Source of the DNA: Acanthosepion pharaonis
Taxonomy: Eukaryota > Mollusca > Cephalopoda > Sepiida > Sepiidae
DNA: 64,000 bases
Direction of reading: 5' to 3'
Assembly: GCA_903632075.3 (NCBI GenBank)
Contig: CAHIKZ030000395.1
Location: 276,001-340,000, forward strand
A program made the position numbers and the translations under genes. Every line of letters starts with the position of its first letter. Position 1 is the stretch's first letter. This document shows positions 56,177 to 57,320 of the stretch, one piece after another. The notes beneath the pieces were generated by a model. The model was not told the origin of the DNA, made no database searches, and saw only the letters and a list, made by a program, of their open reading frames with translations.

Positions 56177-56224
56177 TACCTTCTCCAGAAGCAAATGGAG
56201 GAATGTACTGCATTGTCGAAGATC
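4120..56224 (-). CDS. Argonaute (AGO clade), 5' two thirds of the gene, 14 exons
   Basis: Small-RNA-guided silencing protein that binds the guide in PAZ (3' end) and MID (5' phosphate). Exons on the minus strand are 56224-56180, 47856-47676, 39127-39007, 36211-36030, 29946-29810, 29511-29377, 28498-28411, 25386-25303, 22377-22314, 21143-21072, 19336-19289, 17435-17313, 7911-7778 and 4304-4120. Joined, they give 529 residues with every junction in phase. Approximate domains: N 12-139, L1 140-229, PAZ 230-347, L2 348-444, MID 445-529 (incomplete). Diagnostic stretches include VELEVTLPGEGKDRIFK, GGGREVWFGFHQSVRPS, CLQVGQEQKHTYLPLE and LQLIVVILPGKTPVY. It is AGO-clade rather than PIWI-clade. The remaining ~320 residues, including the catalytic PIWI domain, are not found in 1-4119 on either strand and must lie beyond the window. 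Whether it can slice is therefore unknown. Several normally invariant positions differ, so a paralogue distinct from the main miRNA AGO is likely. Confidence 0.95.
4880..5461. mobile_element. Deleted Tc1/mariner (IS630-type) element with TIRs
   Basis: The left end reads TTTTGATTTTATTGACTGCA and continues to about 4938. The right end at 5401-5454 is its reverse complement with few differences. Inside, near 5130-5210, a plus-strand fragment reads NIMPPFIFPQCLRLNTEAYI, typical of IS630/mariner DDE transposases, followed near 5275 by MPHKQ, a decayed 'CHTS' region. At about 580 bp it is an internally deleted, non-coding derivative. Confidence 0.75.
5462..6010. other. Unassigned intronic sequence
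   Basis: Positions 5570-5840 are richer in G+C than the surroundings and have short open frames on both strands. No family was recognised and no splice-bounded AGO exon was seen. Confidence 0.4.
6018..6249 (+). mobile_element. Truncated TIR DNA transposon, cut by a Penelope-like insertion
   Basis: The sequence beginning at the taccataattcccatgtata region (near 6020) matches, almost block for block, the element at 19834-20470. This includes taatcaaaccctataaattg and the shared block atgataattctt. The match stops at 6249, where Penelope-like coding sequence begins without a gap. Confidence 0.7.
6250..6960 (+). mobile_element. Penelope-like element fragment with GIY-YIG region (family A)
   Basis: Homologous to 53750-54480. 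The shared peptides, in order, are KVISGDPETFDKELVSI, TVCLPYVNRLSEKIQRIY and a decayed GIY-YIG stretch near 6605-6700. The C-terminal LSRPSIEMNT follows, then an A-run at 6930-6946. The intact reading frame covers 6239-6589 only, and the GIY-YIG part is frame-broken. The 5' reverse transcriptase part is absent, a 5' truncation common for this class. Confidence 0.8.
7003..7500 (+). mobile_element. Second Penelope-like fragment, GIY-YIG end plus tail (family B)
   Basis: The plus strand encodes IYKLKCPLRNSV and NNYIGHTTTCLSRRLMLH, a GIY-YIG endonuclease start closely matching the family B copy at 41611-42114, then EALIIK. The tail has CTTGATAATGG and AGCTGAAAGCACTTGG at 7393-7430. Stops and frame changes show it is a relic. 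It directly follows the family A fragment in the same orientation. Confidence 0.75.
7581..7620. repeat. (TA)n(TG)n microsatellite
   Basis: About 11 TA units run into about 8 TG units. It is followed at 7628-7668 by the reverse complement of the 'gctgaaaagttctcagccca' repeat seen at 58676. Confidence 0.95.
7778..7911 (-). CDS. AGO exon 13 (MID)
   Basis: 134 bp, phase 0 to phase 2, donor gtaagt, acceptor tttcag. It encodes PNQGVWDMRGKQFYNGIEI, then VWAIACFA, the conserved entry into the MID domain. The intron separating it from exon 12 is about 9.4 kb and holds the LTR-like region and several repeats. Confidence 0.97.
8678..8758. repeat. Short foldback (inverted repeat arms of about 33 bp)
   Basis: Arms 8678-8710 and 8724-8758 are complementary over catagacatgtcatcattga and onward, with a 13-nt loop and only a few mismatches. 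It may be a small MITE or an inverted junction. It abuts the tRNA-headed repeat that follows. Confidence 0.85.
8757..9035 (+). mobile_element. Old copy of the family A tail (box-B-like head, CTGAAGA-type tail)
   Basis: Contains GGGAGTTCAATGCC (box-B-like), then the shared sequence aactagaacaatct, gggtttggttcaaaattcca and agtccaaataatgtaaata. It aligns along its length with 51684-52020, but the ribozyme-like core is mutated. Confidence 0.6.
9036..9600. other. Intronic sequence with two opposed retroelement tail motifs
   Basis: A CTTGATAATGG plus AGCTGAAAG motif occurs on the minus strand at about 9124-9165. A second decayed one occurs on the plus strand at about 9427-9462. These match the family B Penelope-like tail, so two tails lie in opposite orientation. 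No gene seen. Confidence 0.5.
9612..10003 (-). mobile_element. SINE-like repeat, copy 1 (tRNA head missing)
   Basis: Matches the repeats at 10705-11186 and 42772-43225 through shared blocks such as ccataccatggattgaccca, the 'tgggtgttgaa' segment and the gacaggtatcc end. The copy stops before the tRNA-like part at its 5' end. Confidence 0.75.
10067..10190 (+). repeat. Dispersed repeat with 'gctgaaaagt' start
   Basis: Shares gctgaaaagt, then acccaaaatttgacc-like sequence and the 'ggttgggctgagaac' block, with 44652-44768. Partial copies occur at 7628-7668 (minus) and 58676-58712. A TIR DNA transposon is possible, but ends and target duplications were not resolved. Confidence 0.6.
10290..10704 (+). 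pseudogene. Non-LTR retrotransposon RT fragment (Jockey-like), YADD box
   Basis: The plus strand reads DLPKSIFRSFVNIYADDTTV, a reverse transcriptase catalytic box, with a frame-shifted continuation (LVADFSSDIALTA, then FLGLKLNSD). This is the intermediate part of a LINE ORF2. The continuation resumes at about 11200, after a SINE-like repeat. Confidence 0.75.
10705..11186 (-). mobile_element. tRNA-derived SINE, copy 2 (full head)
   Basis: On the minus strand box A is TGGCCTAGTGG (11182-11172), a perfect match to the Pol III consensus. A box-B-like AAGTTTGAATTTC lies at 11140-11128. The body of about 400 bp is shared with copies 1 and 3. It separates two parts of a LINE relic, so it was probably inserted into it. 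Confidence 0.75.
11187..11640 (+). pseudogene. 3' end of the LINE relic interrupted by the SINE
   Basis: Encodes, with frame changes, SFLP-TAALWNQLPRGC and DLNLFKSRVN, the C-terminal signature seen in many Jockey-like ORF2 proteins. A 3' tail ending ggttcttgggccttgcacac follows. A homologous tail lies at 50170-50260. Confidence 0.7.
11641..12449. other. AT-rich intron sequence with (ATT)n
   Basis: A trinucleotide run of about seven ATT units lies at 12123-12144. No gene seen. Confidence 0.6.
12450..13010. other. CpG-richer block of unknown function
   Basis: Unlike the surrounding DNA this stretch keeps many CpG dinucleotides. It includes an octamer ATGCAAAT (near 12695), an ATAAAAG box (near 12760) and a CGCCATCTTG box (near 12950). 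On the minus strand a short open frame (12732 to about 12604) ends at a donor-like GAG|GTAAGT. It could be an LTR, an alternative promoter inside the AGO intron or a small gene start. No homology was recognised. Confidence 0.4.
13010..13120. repeat. Dispersed repeat fragment followed by (TG)n(G)n
   Basis: The sequence around 'cttgagcggtgactgg' and 'tctgaattcaaaacctg' matches the reverse complement of 34988-35072. It ends in a (TG)n tract at 13086-13108 and a run of nine G. Confidence 0.7.
13204..14400. other. Intron sequence, nothing recognised
   Basis: The first part is AT-rich. From about 13820 CpGs reappear, leading into the LTR-like region. The open frames seen here are low-complexity and have no supporting motifs. 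Confidence 0.4.
14500..15700 (+). mobile_element. Probable LTR plus leader of an LTR retrotransposon
   Basis: CpG-rich. A TATA-like GTATAAGTATGAG lies near 14626. An AATAAAAGCG box near 14833 is followed about 25 nt on by cagaaatcagagttcgg, an arrangement typical of an LTR start site. From 15440 on there is a series of gtcac-led repeats, some followed by TGGTGCTG, TGGTGCCGTGG or CGGCGCTGCGACCGGG, which resemble tRNA primer-binding sites. No pol gene follows, so this would be a solo or 5'-end remnant. Exact LTR borders were not determined. Confidence 0.45.
16148..17069 (+). mobile_element. 922-bp mariner-like element, TIRs with TA flanks
   Basis: Left TIR CAGGGTAGTTGAAAAGTAAC and right TIR, reverse complement CTGGGTGATTGAAAAGTAAC, differ at few positions. 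TA dinucleotides flank both ends. At 16181-16407 the plus strand encodes EWPASSPDLTPCNFFLWG, a stop, then LEELEARIQEVISSIP and the protein C-terminus. This is the end of a mariner-type transposase. Most of the transposase gene is absent. Confidence 0.88.
17313..17435 (-). CDS. AGO exon 12 (L2)
   Basis: 123 bp, phase 0 to phase 0, acceptor tccag, donor gtaaga. It ends in IDAPKIQYGGR, matching the 'P.L.YGGR' end of L2. The preceding residues are the most diverged part of the visible protein compared with the usual 'FNNDPYVQEFG' and 'GRVLPPP' stretches. Confidence 0.93.
17914..18408 (-). mobile_element. Penelope-like 3' end with tRNA-like module (family A, copy)
   Basis: Reading the minus strand, the last residues of the GIY-YIG protein (KESAHMLGHKNL, then QPSIEMNT and PVIRSAKEK) are followed by the untranslated segment ggtttataatacccagaaat and the tRNA-like module TGGCACAGTGG. 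The CTGAAGA-type tail ends near 17914. This is the same order as at 54361-54880. It abuts an inverted partner at 18402. Confidence 0.85.
18402..18695 (+). mobile_element. Penelope-like 3' end, inverted partner (family A)
   Basis: Begins tgagccaaccgagcatagaa (protein LSQPSIEM), runs through an A-tract at 18429-18446 and then directly into the tail ccattaaacatggcacgtgg. The tRNA-like module is missing here. The tail has CTGAAGA at 18561-18567 and ends with cagaaatatagacagat, the family terminus. Confidence 0.85.
18696..19288. other. AGO intron, low complexity then unassigned
   Basis: 18700-18860 is a run of related 'aatggccattaat' pieces that look like a locally shuffled imperfect repeat. 18890-19180 has short open frames on both strands without recognised motifs. 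Confidence 0.5.
19289..19336 (-). CDS. AGO exon 11 (L2)
   Basis: 48 bp, phase 0 to phase 0, encoding ATARSAPDRERDINSL, a standard AGO L2 segment. Acceptor tcttcag, donor gtaagt. It is too short to find by ORF length and was recognised by motif plus splice sites. Confidence 0.95.
19834..20470. mobile_element. Non-coding TIR DNA transposon (about 640 bp)
   Basis: The left end tactgtaattctccatgtat and the right end, reverse complement taccataattccctatgtat, form TIRs of about 30 bp. The interior has no coding frame. The copy at 6018-6249 shares the left half. Superfamily not determined because the target duplication is unclear. Confidence 0.75.
20546..20791. mobile_element. Short MITE with 28-bp TIRs
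   Basis: Left arm tttgggtcattccatttgaa(atcaaccaa) and right arm ttggttgatttgaggtggaa(tgacccattt) are reverse complements apart from a short mismatch block. Total 246 bp, non-coding. Confidence 0.85.
21072..21143 (-). CDS. AGO exon 10 (end of PAZ, L2)
   Basis: 72 bp, phase 0 to phase 0, donor gtaagg. It encodes VCNIVGGQRCIKKLTDMQTS and TMIK. Gly replaces the usual Ala in NIVAGQRC. Confidence 0.96.
21144..22313. other. AGO intron 9, low-complexity tracts
   Basis: T-runs at 21318-21338 and 21680-21696, (ATG/ATA)n near 21460-21480 and an A-run of about 33 at 22257-22289 followed by (TA)n. No gene seen apart from the flanking exons. Confidence 0.6.
22314..22377 (-). CDS. AGO exon 9 (PAZ)
   Basis: 64 bp, phase 2 to phase 0. 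It encodes YPYLPCLQVGQEQKHTYLPLE, the most conserved PAZ segment, with Tyr for the usual His in YPHLPC. The donor is gtcagt, followed by (TA)n and about 33 T, so the start of the intron is very low in complexity. Confidence 0.95.
22607..22738 (-). mobile_element. Penelope-like tail remnant (family A)
   Basis: The minus strand reads the family tail from CTGAAGAAGGCC through gccgaaacattgtaataaat to the terminus cggaaatatagacagat. Nothing upstream of the CTGAAGA core remains. GGCC-to-GCCG pairing and GAAA are intact. Confidence 0.8.
22739..24110. other. AGO intron 8, AT-rich, nothing recognised
   Basis: Low-complexity A- and T-runs only. The 85-residue minus-strand open frame at 23133-23390 has no recognised motif and no splice support. 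Confidence 0.5.
24110..24900 (+). promoter_or_regulatory. TATA/CCAAT promoter-like block, probably a solo LTR
   Basis: Three CCAAT-type boxes occur within 60 bp: cattggtcaatca near 24126-24138, and the perfect inverted repeat TGATTGGTCAG/CTGACCAATCA at 24156-24179. TATATAAGG follows at 24240-24248. This is a full Pol II core promoter pattern on the plus strand, opposite to AGO. No coding region follows, which fits a solo LTR of an unidentified element. The sequence to about 24900 is less AT-rich with scattered CpGs. Confidence 0.5.
25303..25386 (-). CDS. AGO exon 8 (PAZ)
   Basis: 84 bp, phase 2 to phase 2, donor gtaagt, acceptor tcttcag. It encodes SFPLQLESGQTVECTVARYF and YERYKIRL. The conserved PAZ aromatic pair (YF, then Tyr) is kept. 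The codon completed by exon 9 gives Met where animal AGOs normally have Arg before YPHL. Confidence 0.95.
25952..26051. repeat. A-rich tract of about 100 bp
   Basis: Almost pure A with a few G, plus a second A-run at 26138-26155 and (GA)n/(TA)n near 26175-26205. It may be the tail of retroelement insertions. Confidence 0.9.
26400..27330 (-). pseudogene. Gypsy-type LTR retrotransposon integrase relic
   Basis: The minus strand encodes IPMTIVTDKGSQFIESVF (26954-26901), the central integrase motif, then NWCKHIS and HLQSNSQ, equivalent to the HPQSNGQ motif. Upstream TTVLKLTKLCSCF is in the same frame. Around 27190-27290 there are remnants of the zinc-binding region. Stops and frame changes are frequent. 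The order matches Gypsy pol C-terminal halves. Confidence 0.7.
27331..28404. other. Probable further parts of the Gypsy relic, not resolved
   Basis: Short open frames occur on both strands, including a Cys-rich minus-strand peptide at 27725-27940, with no confident domain. Segments near 26258-26290 and 28317-28345 share 'actatg-catcctaaca', so they could be decayed terminal repeats of the element. Confidence 0.3.
28411..28498 (-). CDS. AGO exon 7 (PAZ)
   Basis: 88 bp, phase 1 to phase 2, donor gtaagt. It encodes GLKVEITHCGQMKRKYRV followed by CNVTRRPAQTQ, the first part of the PAZ domain that holds the guide 3' end. The conserved His and Tyr of THCG and RKY are present. A run of about 40 T lies 10 nt upstream of the acceptor side. 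Confidence 0.97.
28509..28548. repeat. A-run of about 40 bp next to AGO exon 7
   Basis: On the minus strand this is a T-run 10 nt before the acceptor of exon 7, where it can act as the polypyrimidine tract. Confidence 0.9.
29377..29511 (-). CDS. AGO exon 6 (L1 to PAZ)
   Basis: 135 bp, phase 1 to phase 1. It encodes VSATAFYKAQPV, then PLTDSQRVKFTKEIK. Only 298 bp of intron separate it from exon 5, the shortest intron in the gene. Acceptor gtttcag, donor gttagt. Confidence 0.97.
29810..29946 (-). CDS. AGO exon 5 (L1)
   Basis: 137 bp, phase 2 to phase 1. It encodes YTPVGRSFFT, then PLGGGREVWFGFHQSVRPS and WKMMLNID, all landmark AGO motifs. The linker between RSFFT and PLGGG (QPKTKHH) is unlike the conserved one. 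Acceptor ctctttag, donor gtaata. Confidence 0.97.
29947..31435. other. AGO intron 4, dispersed repeat-like sequence
   Basis: (TG)n at 30217-30235 and (AC)n at 30500-30520. Repeated phrases of the type 'ccgattttgatcaaatt...acacatgtt' near 30265 and 'ccgattttcttcaaacaggt' near 30580 suggest one repeat family. A similar phrase occurs at 63680. 31220-31260 shares agccagctatagtctctcac with 62345-62365. Confidence 0.45.
31437..31495. repeat. (TA)n microsatellite
   Basis: About 27 TA units after a short (CA)n. Confidence 0.97.
31721..33900 (-). pseudogene. Gypsy-type LTR retrotransposon pol relic (RT, RNase H, integrase)
   Basis: On the minus strand from right to left: RT pieces KGTRDCVDYLQTIYTESDA and QLFQFTRLPFGVT (33800-33600), then GTLPYLDNITIGVETE (near 33540-33495), equivalent to the catalytic 'YLDD' box. 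The decayed RNase H region is next (33380-32700). Then come CAELKAQFYRPPESTSIK and ISIDFKGPLP (32630-32530), the integrase start, and YHPQGNSQVEQYN (near 32320-32285). A C-terminal Ser/Thr/Pro-rich tail occupies 31963-31721. RT is internally deleted and many frames are broken. Confidence 0.82.
34160..36020. other. AGO intron 4 continued, low complexity
   Basis: (TA)n at 35133-35165, T/A runs near 34380, 35024 and 35472, and a G-run near 34408. 34988-35072 is the inverted copy of the repeat at 13010. The 217-residue minus-strand open frame here is rich in Phe and Ile-Tyr repeats from these tracts and is not a gene. Confidence 0.6.
36030..36211 (-). CDS. AGO exon 4 (end of N domain, L1)
   Basis: 182 bp, phase 0 to phase 2, donor gtaagt. 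It begins VELEVTLPGEGKDRIFK and ends QALDVVMRHQPSMT. The length and boundaries correspond to the conserved animal AGO exon. Gln replaces the usual Leu in the MRHLPSM motif. Confidence 0.97.
36530..36809 (-). mobile_element. Composite SINE: 5S rRNA-like part joined to a tRNA-like part
   Basis: On the minus strand the 5S-like part (36809-36694) is followed within a few bases by a tRNA-like part with box A TGGTGTAATGG and a box-B-like AGTTCCAATTCC (36680-36610). The tail continues to about 36530. The tail block gaggtggattctaagctttc has a relative at 8145-8240, and a tRNA-like head of the same kind lies at 51110-50990, so the unit or its parts are dispersed. Confidence 0.6.
36694..36809 (-). pseudogene. 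5S rRNA-like sequence, near full length
   Basis: The minus strand reads gatcaccgaagttaagcaac, then gttagtacttagatgg and tgggaatactaagtgctgta, matching the conserved internal control region and 3' half of animal 5S rRNA. The 5' part (acagccacatcatatgg) also aligns. Differences in the box C region and at both ends of the stem mean it is a pseudogene or a SINE head rather than a functional 5S gene. Confidence 0.85.
36810..39000. other. AGO intron 3, includes a mariner-like fragment
   Basis: Around 37400-37280 the minus strand reads WDKYTKVNGDYFERN, the C-terminal motif of mariner-type transposases, with no ends recognised. The rest is AT-rich without a recognised gene. Confidence 0.5.
39007..39127 (-). 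CDS. AGO exon 3 (N domain)
   Basis: 121 bp; completes the split Arg codon and ends in phase 0 at donor gtaagt. It contains KPVFDGRKNLYS, the conserved N-domain motif. The segment normally reading like DPLPIG is replaced here by RILLPFERER, a clear divergence from the usual animal AGO consensus. Confidence 0.95.
39128..40195. other. AGO intron 2, low complexity and a short tail remnant
   Basis: A- and T-runs near 39380-39404 and 39458-39470. 39898-39960 carries a short minus-strand remnant of the family A tail ('actattgtcctcatctttgt'). Confidence 0.5.
40196..40440 (+). mobile_element. Retroelement tail with CTGATGA/GAAA module
   Basis: CTGATGA near 40234 and GGCTGAAA near 40258, followed by TGTTGTGATAACAACA. 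The sequence is related to, but distinct from, the family A tail and resembles 2640-2940. No coding part present. Confidence 0.5.
40497..40720 (+). mobile_element. Family A Penelope-like tail, copy without coding part
   Basis: Starts with a local duplication (ggcacgtggaactagaacag, then ggcatgtggaactagaacag) and runs through CTGAAGA (40595-40601), GGCC/GGCT and GAAA (40623-40626). It ends at the family terminus cagaaatatagacagat. Confidence 0.8.
41178..41218. repeat. (TA)n(CA)n microsatellite
   Basis: About nine TA units then about nine CA units, 110 bp before the tail of the family B Penelope-like element. Confidence 0.95.
41335..42714 (-). mobile_element. Penelope-like element, RT C-terminal half plus GIY-YIG (family B)
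   Basis: The minus strand encodes VLGPTFSNFYMSNLENK and SIYLRYVDDILMLV (near 42660-42540), with the RT catalytic YVDD intact, then KIPFLDILINTN. After two frame changes it reads NIVYKFKCPLGEY and LNNIYVGHTTNSLSQHLTLH (42000-41810), a GIY-YIG endonuclease, and ends NYGISTNILKCL. The stem-loop GGCTTACATAAGCC in the tail lies at 41363-41376. The RT N-terminal part is missing at the (TA)n border. The combination RT plus GIY-YIG is specific to Penelope-like elements. Confidence 0.9.
42716..42771. repeat. (TA)n microsatellite between PLE and SINE
   Basis: About 27 TA units exactly between the truncated PLE (left) and the SINE copy (right). Confidence 0.97.
42772..43225 (+). mobile_element. tRNA-derived SINE, copy 3
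   Basis: Starts after (TA)n with a tRNA-like half containing GTGTTCAAATCTC (box B); box A is lost at the microsatellite border. The body matches copies 1 and 2 in reverse orientation (aaacataccatgagttgaac, then the 'gggctctgtgggtgttgaac' block). It ends at a second (TA)n (43226-43266). Confidence 0.8.
43226..43266. repeat. (TA)n microsatellite at the SINE 3' end
   Basis: About 20 TA units directly after the SINE end. Confidence 0.97.
43368..43474. repeat. Near-perfect palindrome, arms about 50 bp
   Basis: The arms meet at aaaagctttt near 43420 with essentially no spacer. Each arm, read outward, starts with ttgaatttgtaggtctgatg and contains CTGATGAATTGGAT. It looks like two identical retroelement tails joined head to head. 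Confidence 0.9.
44090..44420 (-). mobile_element. Penelope-like GIY-YIG domain fragment (family C)
   Basis: The minus strand encodes MIYIGSTKNNFKDRWRQHKC, WHLKETNKTPKVKWKI and CPLCLHEKLHIIKLL. It ends LLNNRHELTVFCRHH. This is the same domain type as 60620-60976: the YIG motif, an Arg, then the Cys pair CPLC and CRH. It is open over 111 codons. No RT part is attached on this strand. Confidence 0.85.
44437..44560 (+). mobile_element. Penelope-like RT N-terminal fragment, inverted relative to the GIY-YIG piece
   Basis: The plus strand encodes MVDSINKTSKKITDKLKISD and RVGKLTEKECYITL, matching the start of the 59327 frame (IATKLNIDERVNKLAEHHAF). It lies head to head with the GIY-YIG fragment and ends at a (TA)n tract (44583-44630). 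Confidence 0.75.
44583..44630. repeat. (TA)n microsatellite
   Basis: About 24 TA units between the PLE RT fragment and the 'gctgaaaagt' repeat. Confidence 0.97.
44652..44768 (+). repeat. Dispersed repeat with 'gctgaaaagt' start, second copy
   Basis: Matches 10067-10190 through gctgaaaagt, the 'acccaaaatctgaccaatca' block and 'ggttgggcagagaac'. A (TG)n tract at 44771-44797 follows. Confidence 0.65.
44800..46560. other. AGO intron 2, mostly unassigned
   Basis: Two phrases, gtagtagaatttagggttac (45192) and gtagtagaatttatggctac (45761), show a local duplication. 45575-45640 has a weak tRNA-like pattern (ttcgaatt). No gene seen. Confidence 0.4.
46560..47380. other. Less AT-rich block, possible retroelement leader
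   Basis: Higher G+C than its surroundings, with a CCATATAAGCAG box near 46823. A tRNA-like GTTCCAGGGTTCGCAC (box-B-like) lies near 47158-47175. Open frames occur on both strands with no known domain. Confidence 0.35.
47676..47856 (-). CDS. AGO exon 2 (start of N domain)
   Basis: 181 bp, entering in phase 1 and leaving in phase 2. It encodes a proline-rich leader followed by RPNVGGQGRTIQLRANYF, then a segment ending SPDKCPRRVN. This is the conserved opening of the AGO N domain, the 'GR.I.L.AN.F' and 'P.KCPR.VNR' region. The acceptor follows a T-rich tract and the donor is gtcagt. Confidence 0.93.
47857..50030. other. AGO intron 1 (proximal part), nothing recognised
   Basis: AT-rich single-copy-like sequence with short A- and T-runs. 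No coding or structural RNA signal was seen. Confidence 0.5.
50040..50265 (+). mobile_element. 3' tail of a Jockey-like LINE
   Basis: The block around ccctctactttgagtggctc and ttgggccttg matches the end of the LINE relic at 11580-11640. Only the tail and a short 5' extension remain. Confidence 0.6.
50990..51112 (-). mobile_element. tRNA-like SINE head
   Basis: On the minus strand box A TGGTGTAATGG lies near 51108-51098 and box B GAGTTCGATATTC near 51045. Box A is the same sequence as in the 5S-tRNA composite at 36.6 kb. No long tail recognised. Confidence 0.6.
51320..51376. repeat. Small inverted repeat
   Basis: ccacaattttgttcattcat(aagtgg) and ccacttatgaaaaattgtgg form arms of about 20-25 bp around a 14-nt loop. 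Confidence 0.7.
51680..52020 (+). mobile_element. tRNA-headed copy of the family A tail
   Basis: Starts at acacatggcacagtgg. Box A TGGCACAGTGG is at 51684-51694 and a box-B-like AGTTCAATACC at 51739-51749. The common tail follows, with CTGAAGA at 51890-51896 (its GAAA box is mutated), and the terminus cagaaatataggcagat. No coding sequence precedes the tRNA-like head, so this copy behaves like a SINE. Confidence 0.8.
52021..53480. other. AGO intron 1, AT-rich, nothing recognised
   Basis: (TTTA)n near 52265-52285, T-run 52810-52829. No gene seen. Confidence 0.5.
53490..54880 (+). mobile_element. Penelope-like element, RT C-terminal half, GIY-YIG and tRNA-like tail (family A)
   Basis: The plus strand encodes MANIYMEYFEEMSLES and IWLRYIDNTFILWPH (53501-53610), with RYIDNT at the RT catalytic site where YxDD is expected, then NTLPLLDVLIS. 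After stops and frame changes it reads LMKGLSEKIQRICGLY-type sequence. The GIY-YIG domain is open at 54121-54471: CVYAILCSCGKEYKGETGRT, LKVRLQEHQKAVTRG, ending EPVIRSAREKQ. The tail follows: ggtttataatacccagaaat, box A TGGCACAGTGG (near 54608), box-B-like AGTTCAATACC and CTGAAGA with GAAA. The missing second Asp of the RT box and the stops make it inactive. Confidence 0.9.
54881..56179. other. AGO intron 1, AT-rich, then an A-run at the donor
   Basis: No gene recognised. An A-run at 56143-56174 is, on the minus strand, a 32-nt T-run starting at the last base of the exon 1 donor. Confidence 0.6.
56180..56224 (-). CDS. AGO exon 1 (first recognised coding exon)
   Basis: The exon is bounded by an acceptor ending tcatctag after a T-rich tract and a donor gtaagt. 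It contains an ATG 11 nt in, giving MQYIPPFASGE and ending in phase 1, which matches the start of exon 2. The frame is also open upstream of the ATG to the acceptor (SST before Met), so the Met may be internal and a further coding exon may lie to the right. A run of 32 T follows the donor directly. Length 45 bp. Confidence 0.7.
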
Positions 56225-56239
56225 CTAGATGAAATGAAA

Positions 56240-56284
56240 ATGAAAAAAAAAAAAAGAAAAAAAAAGAAAAAAAAAGAAAAAAAA
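56240..56284. repeat. (A8-9 G)n simple repeat
   Basis: Regular A-runs interrupted by single G, upstream of exon 1. On the minus strand it is a pyrimidine-rich stretch ahead of the exon 1 acceptor. Confidence 0.9.
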
Positions 56285-56984
56285 GTTGAATGAATGAATA
56301 AAAAACAAATACATTAAATTTTAATCAGTCATCATGTACAAATTTGTTTTGATCAACATTGTTTTCTTAAACTCGTGTTTCTTTCTTTATCTGCCTTCAT
56401 TTAAAATTGTTGTAATGTTGATCAAGTTCATCTACCTTCGCACACAGAAGTTGGTAGGTTTAATGCTGGGGTCCTACACAAACAGCTCTAGAACAAGGAG
56501 TTACTTGGCAATGCCTATCTCGACTTCAGGTAACATGAGACAGGTAATACTGGCTTATATGTTATTTGTAGCAAGAAAGGATACTCACACACACACACAC
56601 ACGAATGTTGTTTAAAGCTCTCAACTTGACCTACTTCTCCAAATATCAATTTTTGAGAGGAAGGGTTCTTTCGTTGTGCTGAGCACTTTCAGTACTGCAC
56701 CCCTCCCCTCATTCATATATCACACATACACAAGGTTGTATCAATAAGTTCATAGCCTAACAGTTATCCATTGACTTTTGATTTGAAATCTACAAGATTC
56801 ATAGTCAACCTTAAATTAAGTGCATTGACAAGGGAGACAAGTATGCTGAAAAACATTTGTTGGATAAAATGCCTTTTTTTTTTCATAAGCTATAGACTGA
56901 TTGACATATCTATCTATGGTCTTTAGGTACCTCCACTAAGTCACTAATAAAAAAAAAAAAAACAAAAAAAAAAAAAAAAAAGAA

Positions 56985-57320
56985 AAATATCAGTATAGCA
57001 TAATGATAAAAGGCCCCAAACTTAATAAAAACAAAAGTTTCATCATTAAAATGTTTATGTTATTATTAAGAGGAAAGAACAAAGTGTTTTTTTTAATTAT
57101 TTTTAAAAAATTTTTCCTTCTTTCTAACACCATTTAAATTTGGGTAAAAAAACCTTTTTTATTGTTTTGGTTAACTTTGTACTACTTATAGTAATGGCCA
57201 TTTTAGTGTAGCAGTTTCCGGGGGGAAAACCCATTAATTTGGAAATTCTTGTAAAAATCAGATAATTGTCTGATTCTAATGAAACTTTCAGGACTTATTC
57301 AAAAATGAATGAATTTATTT
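56985..57320 (+). repeat. Dispersed repeat shared with 63860-64000
   Basis: agtatagcataatgataaaa, then 'ttattattaagaggaaagaacaaag', matches the right end of the window in the same orientation. Family not identified. Confidence 0.6.
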
